Assembly: GCA_964575715.1 (NCBI GenBank)
Contig: CAZNSG010000378.1
Location: 1-5,689, forward strand
Source of the DNA: PNAI01 sp964575715
Lineage (GTDB): Bacteria > Pseudomonadota > Alphaproteobacteria > Rhizobiales > Xanthobacteraceae
Direction of reading: 5' to 3'
Length of the DNA: 5,689 bases
Shown: positions 5,178-5,689 of the stretch, in pieces
Layout: every line of letters begins with the position of its first letter
How positions within the stretch are numbered: the stretch's first letter is position 1
Made by a program: the position numbers and the translations under genes
Notes under the pieces: generated by a model
Database searches by the model: none
What the model saw: only the letters and a program-made list of their open reading frames with translations
Told to the model about the DNA's origin: nothing

Positions 5178-5689
5178 TCAGTTCTGGGCGGCGATCTCGT
5201 CGGCCTTGGTGATGAAGGCATCGACAAAGAAATCCTGCTCGGGCAGCTTCGCTGCGAGGAAGTCGCGCCGGGCGGCGGCCGTCATCACCGGCGGCCCGCA
5301 GACATAGGCCTGGAAATCCGCAAGCGAGGAAAAGTCGGCGAGCACAGCCGCATGCACAAGGCCGGAGCGGTAACCGGCTTGCGGTGAATCCGACAACACC
5401 GGCACGTAGGAGAAGCGCGGATTGTCCGCCTGCCACTTGCGCGGCAGTTCGGAATAGAGCCCTGAGCGCGTGCGCGCGCCCCAGTAGAGCGTCATCTTGC
5501 GCCTTAATCCTTTGCGCAGCGCGTCCTCGATGATCGACTTGATGGGCGCAAATCCGGTGGAGCCAGCGACGAACAGGATCGGCTTGTCGCTTTCGTGCAG
5601 CGTAAAATCTCCGAATGGCAATTCGACGCGCAATTGATCGCCGCGCGCGAGCTTGTCGTACACATGGCCGGTGAAGGCGCCGCCCGGCA
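5178..5689 (-). CDS. Flavin/NAD(P)H-dependent oxidoreductase, C-terminal part (5'-truncated by the window edge)
   Basis: About 169 residues of the C-terminal half of a ferredoxin-reductase-type oxidoreductase are present. The frame is open to the right edge. It reads PGGAFTGHVYDKLARGD before PFGDF, the end of the FAD-binding barrel, so the GTG at 5663 is an internal valine codon and not a start. The NAD(P)-binding domain shows FVAGSTGFAPIKSIIED (the GxTGxAP loop) and YVCGPPVMTAAAR (the CGPPxM motif), ending FFVDAFITKADEIAAQN. This matches the reductases of ring-hydroxylating or other multicomponent oxygenases and the CDP-6-deoxyglucoseen reductase (AscD) group, which pass electrons from NAD(P)H through FAD, often to a 2Fe-2S cluster. 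Any 2Fe-2S domain would lie upstream, outside the window. The partner oxygenase is not visible. It is the probable first gene of an operon with the downstream cupin. Confidence 0.88.
   Translation of the reverse strand, partial: PGGAFTGHVYDKLARGDQLRVELPFGDFTLHESDKPILFVAGSTGFAPIKSIIEDALRKGLRRKMTLYWGARTRSGLYSELPRKWQADNPRFSYVPVLSDSPQAGYRSGLVHAAVLADFSSLADFQAYVCGPPVMTAAARRDFLAAKLPEQDFFVDAFITKADEIAAQN

Noticed and set aside
4646..5212. Plus-strand frame of 188 codons opposite the cupin gene
   Set aside because: It is an antisense shadow. The minus strand shows clear cupin motifs and homologous-looking length.
304..5689. tRNA or rRNA genes and integrase or attachment sites
   Set aside because: I found no cloverleaf with a TTC-type T-loop, no rRNA consensus and no integrase or transposase signature on either strand.

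Overview
This GC-rich window most resembles the chromosome of an alphaproteobacterium of the Hyphomicrobiales (Bradyrhizobium/Xanthobacteraceae-like). That placement rests on codon usage and on two kinds of intergenic repeat that I associate with those genomes: elements ending in 'CCTCAGGATGA' with 'GATCTCGGGT..ACCCGAGATC' palindromes, and clusters of 'CCCTCTCCCCGC' hairpins. No database was searched, so it is an inference.

Layout. Bases 1-303 hold no gene, only repeat and hairpin sequence. Bases 304-2679 (minus) encode a complete 791-aa molybdopterin-binding large subunit of the xanthine dehydrogenase / CO dehydrogenase CoxL superfamily. It has no adjacent FAD or 2Fe-2S subunit gene. Bases 2680-3115 are a non-coding divergent intergenic region. 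It carries a roughly 300-bp composite repeat with imperfect inverted ends and two tandem palindromic units. The putative promoter, a possible operator and a tiny leader ORF of the next gene follow it. Bases 3116-4156 (plus) encode a secreted NitT/TauT (SsuA/THI5)-type ABC substrate-binding protein. Immediately downstream, 4196-4336 is the decayed C-terminal end of an ABC permease, still recognisable in one frame but cut by an in-frame stop. It is followed by what looks like the original operon terminator (4340-4370). Bases 4374-4539 form a 166-bp hairpin element with perfect 14-bp inverted ends. Bases 4547-5104 (minus) encode a cupin-domain protein, and 5178-5689 (minus) encode the C-terminal part of a flavin/NAD(P)H oxidoreductase whose start lies beyond the right edge.

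How the genes may work together. A substrate-binding protein, a molybdenum hydroxylase subunit, a small cupin and an electron-transfer reductase are the sort of genes found in catabolic islands for small organic or aromatic compounds. Nothing in the sequence identifies the substrate. The uptake system looks broken: the binding protein is intact, but only about 43 codons of its permease remain. The molybdenum hydroxylase also lacks its usual partner genes here. The window therefore reads as accessory catabolic genes that have been rearranged and are separated by repeat elements. I see no clear evidence of a new defence, mobile or RNA-based system.
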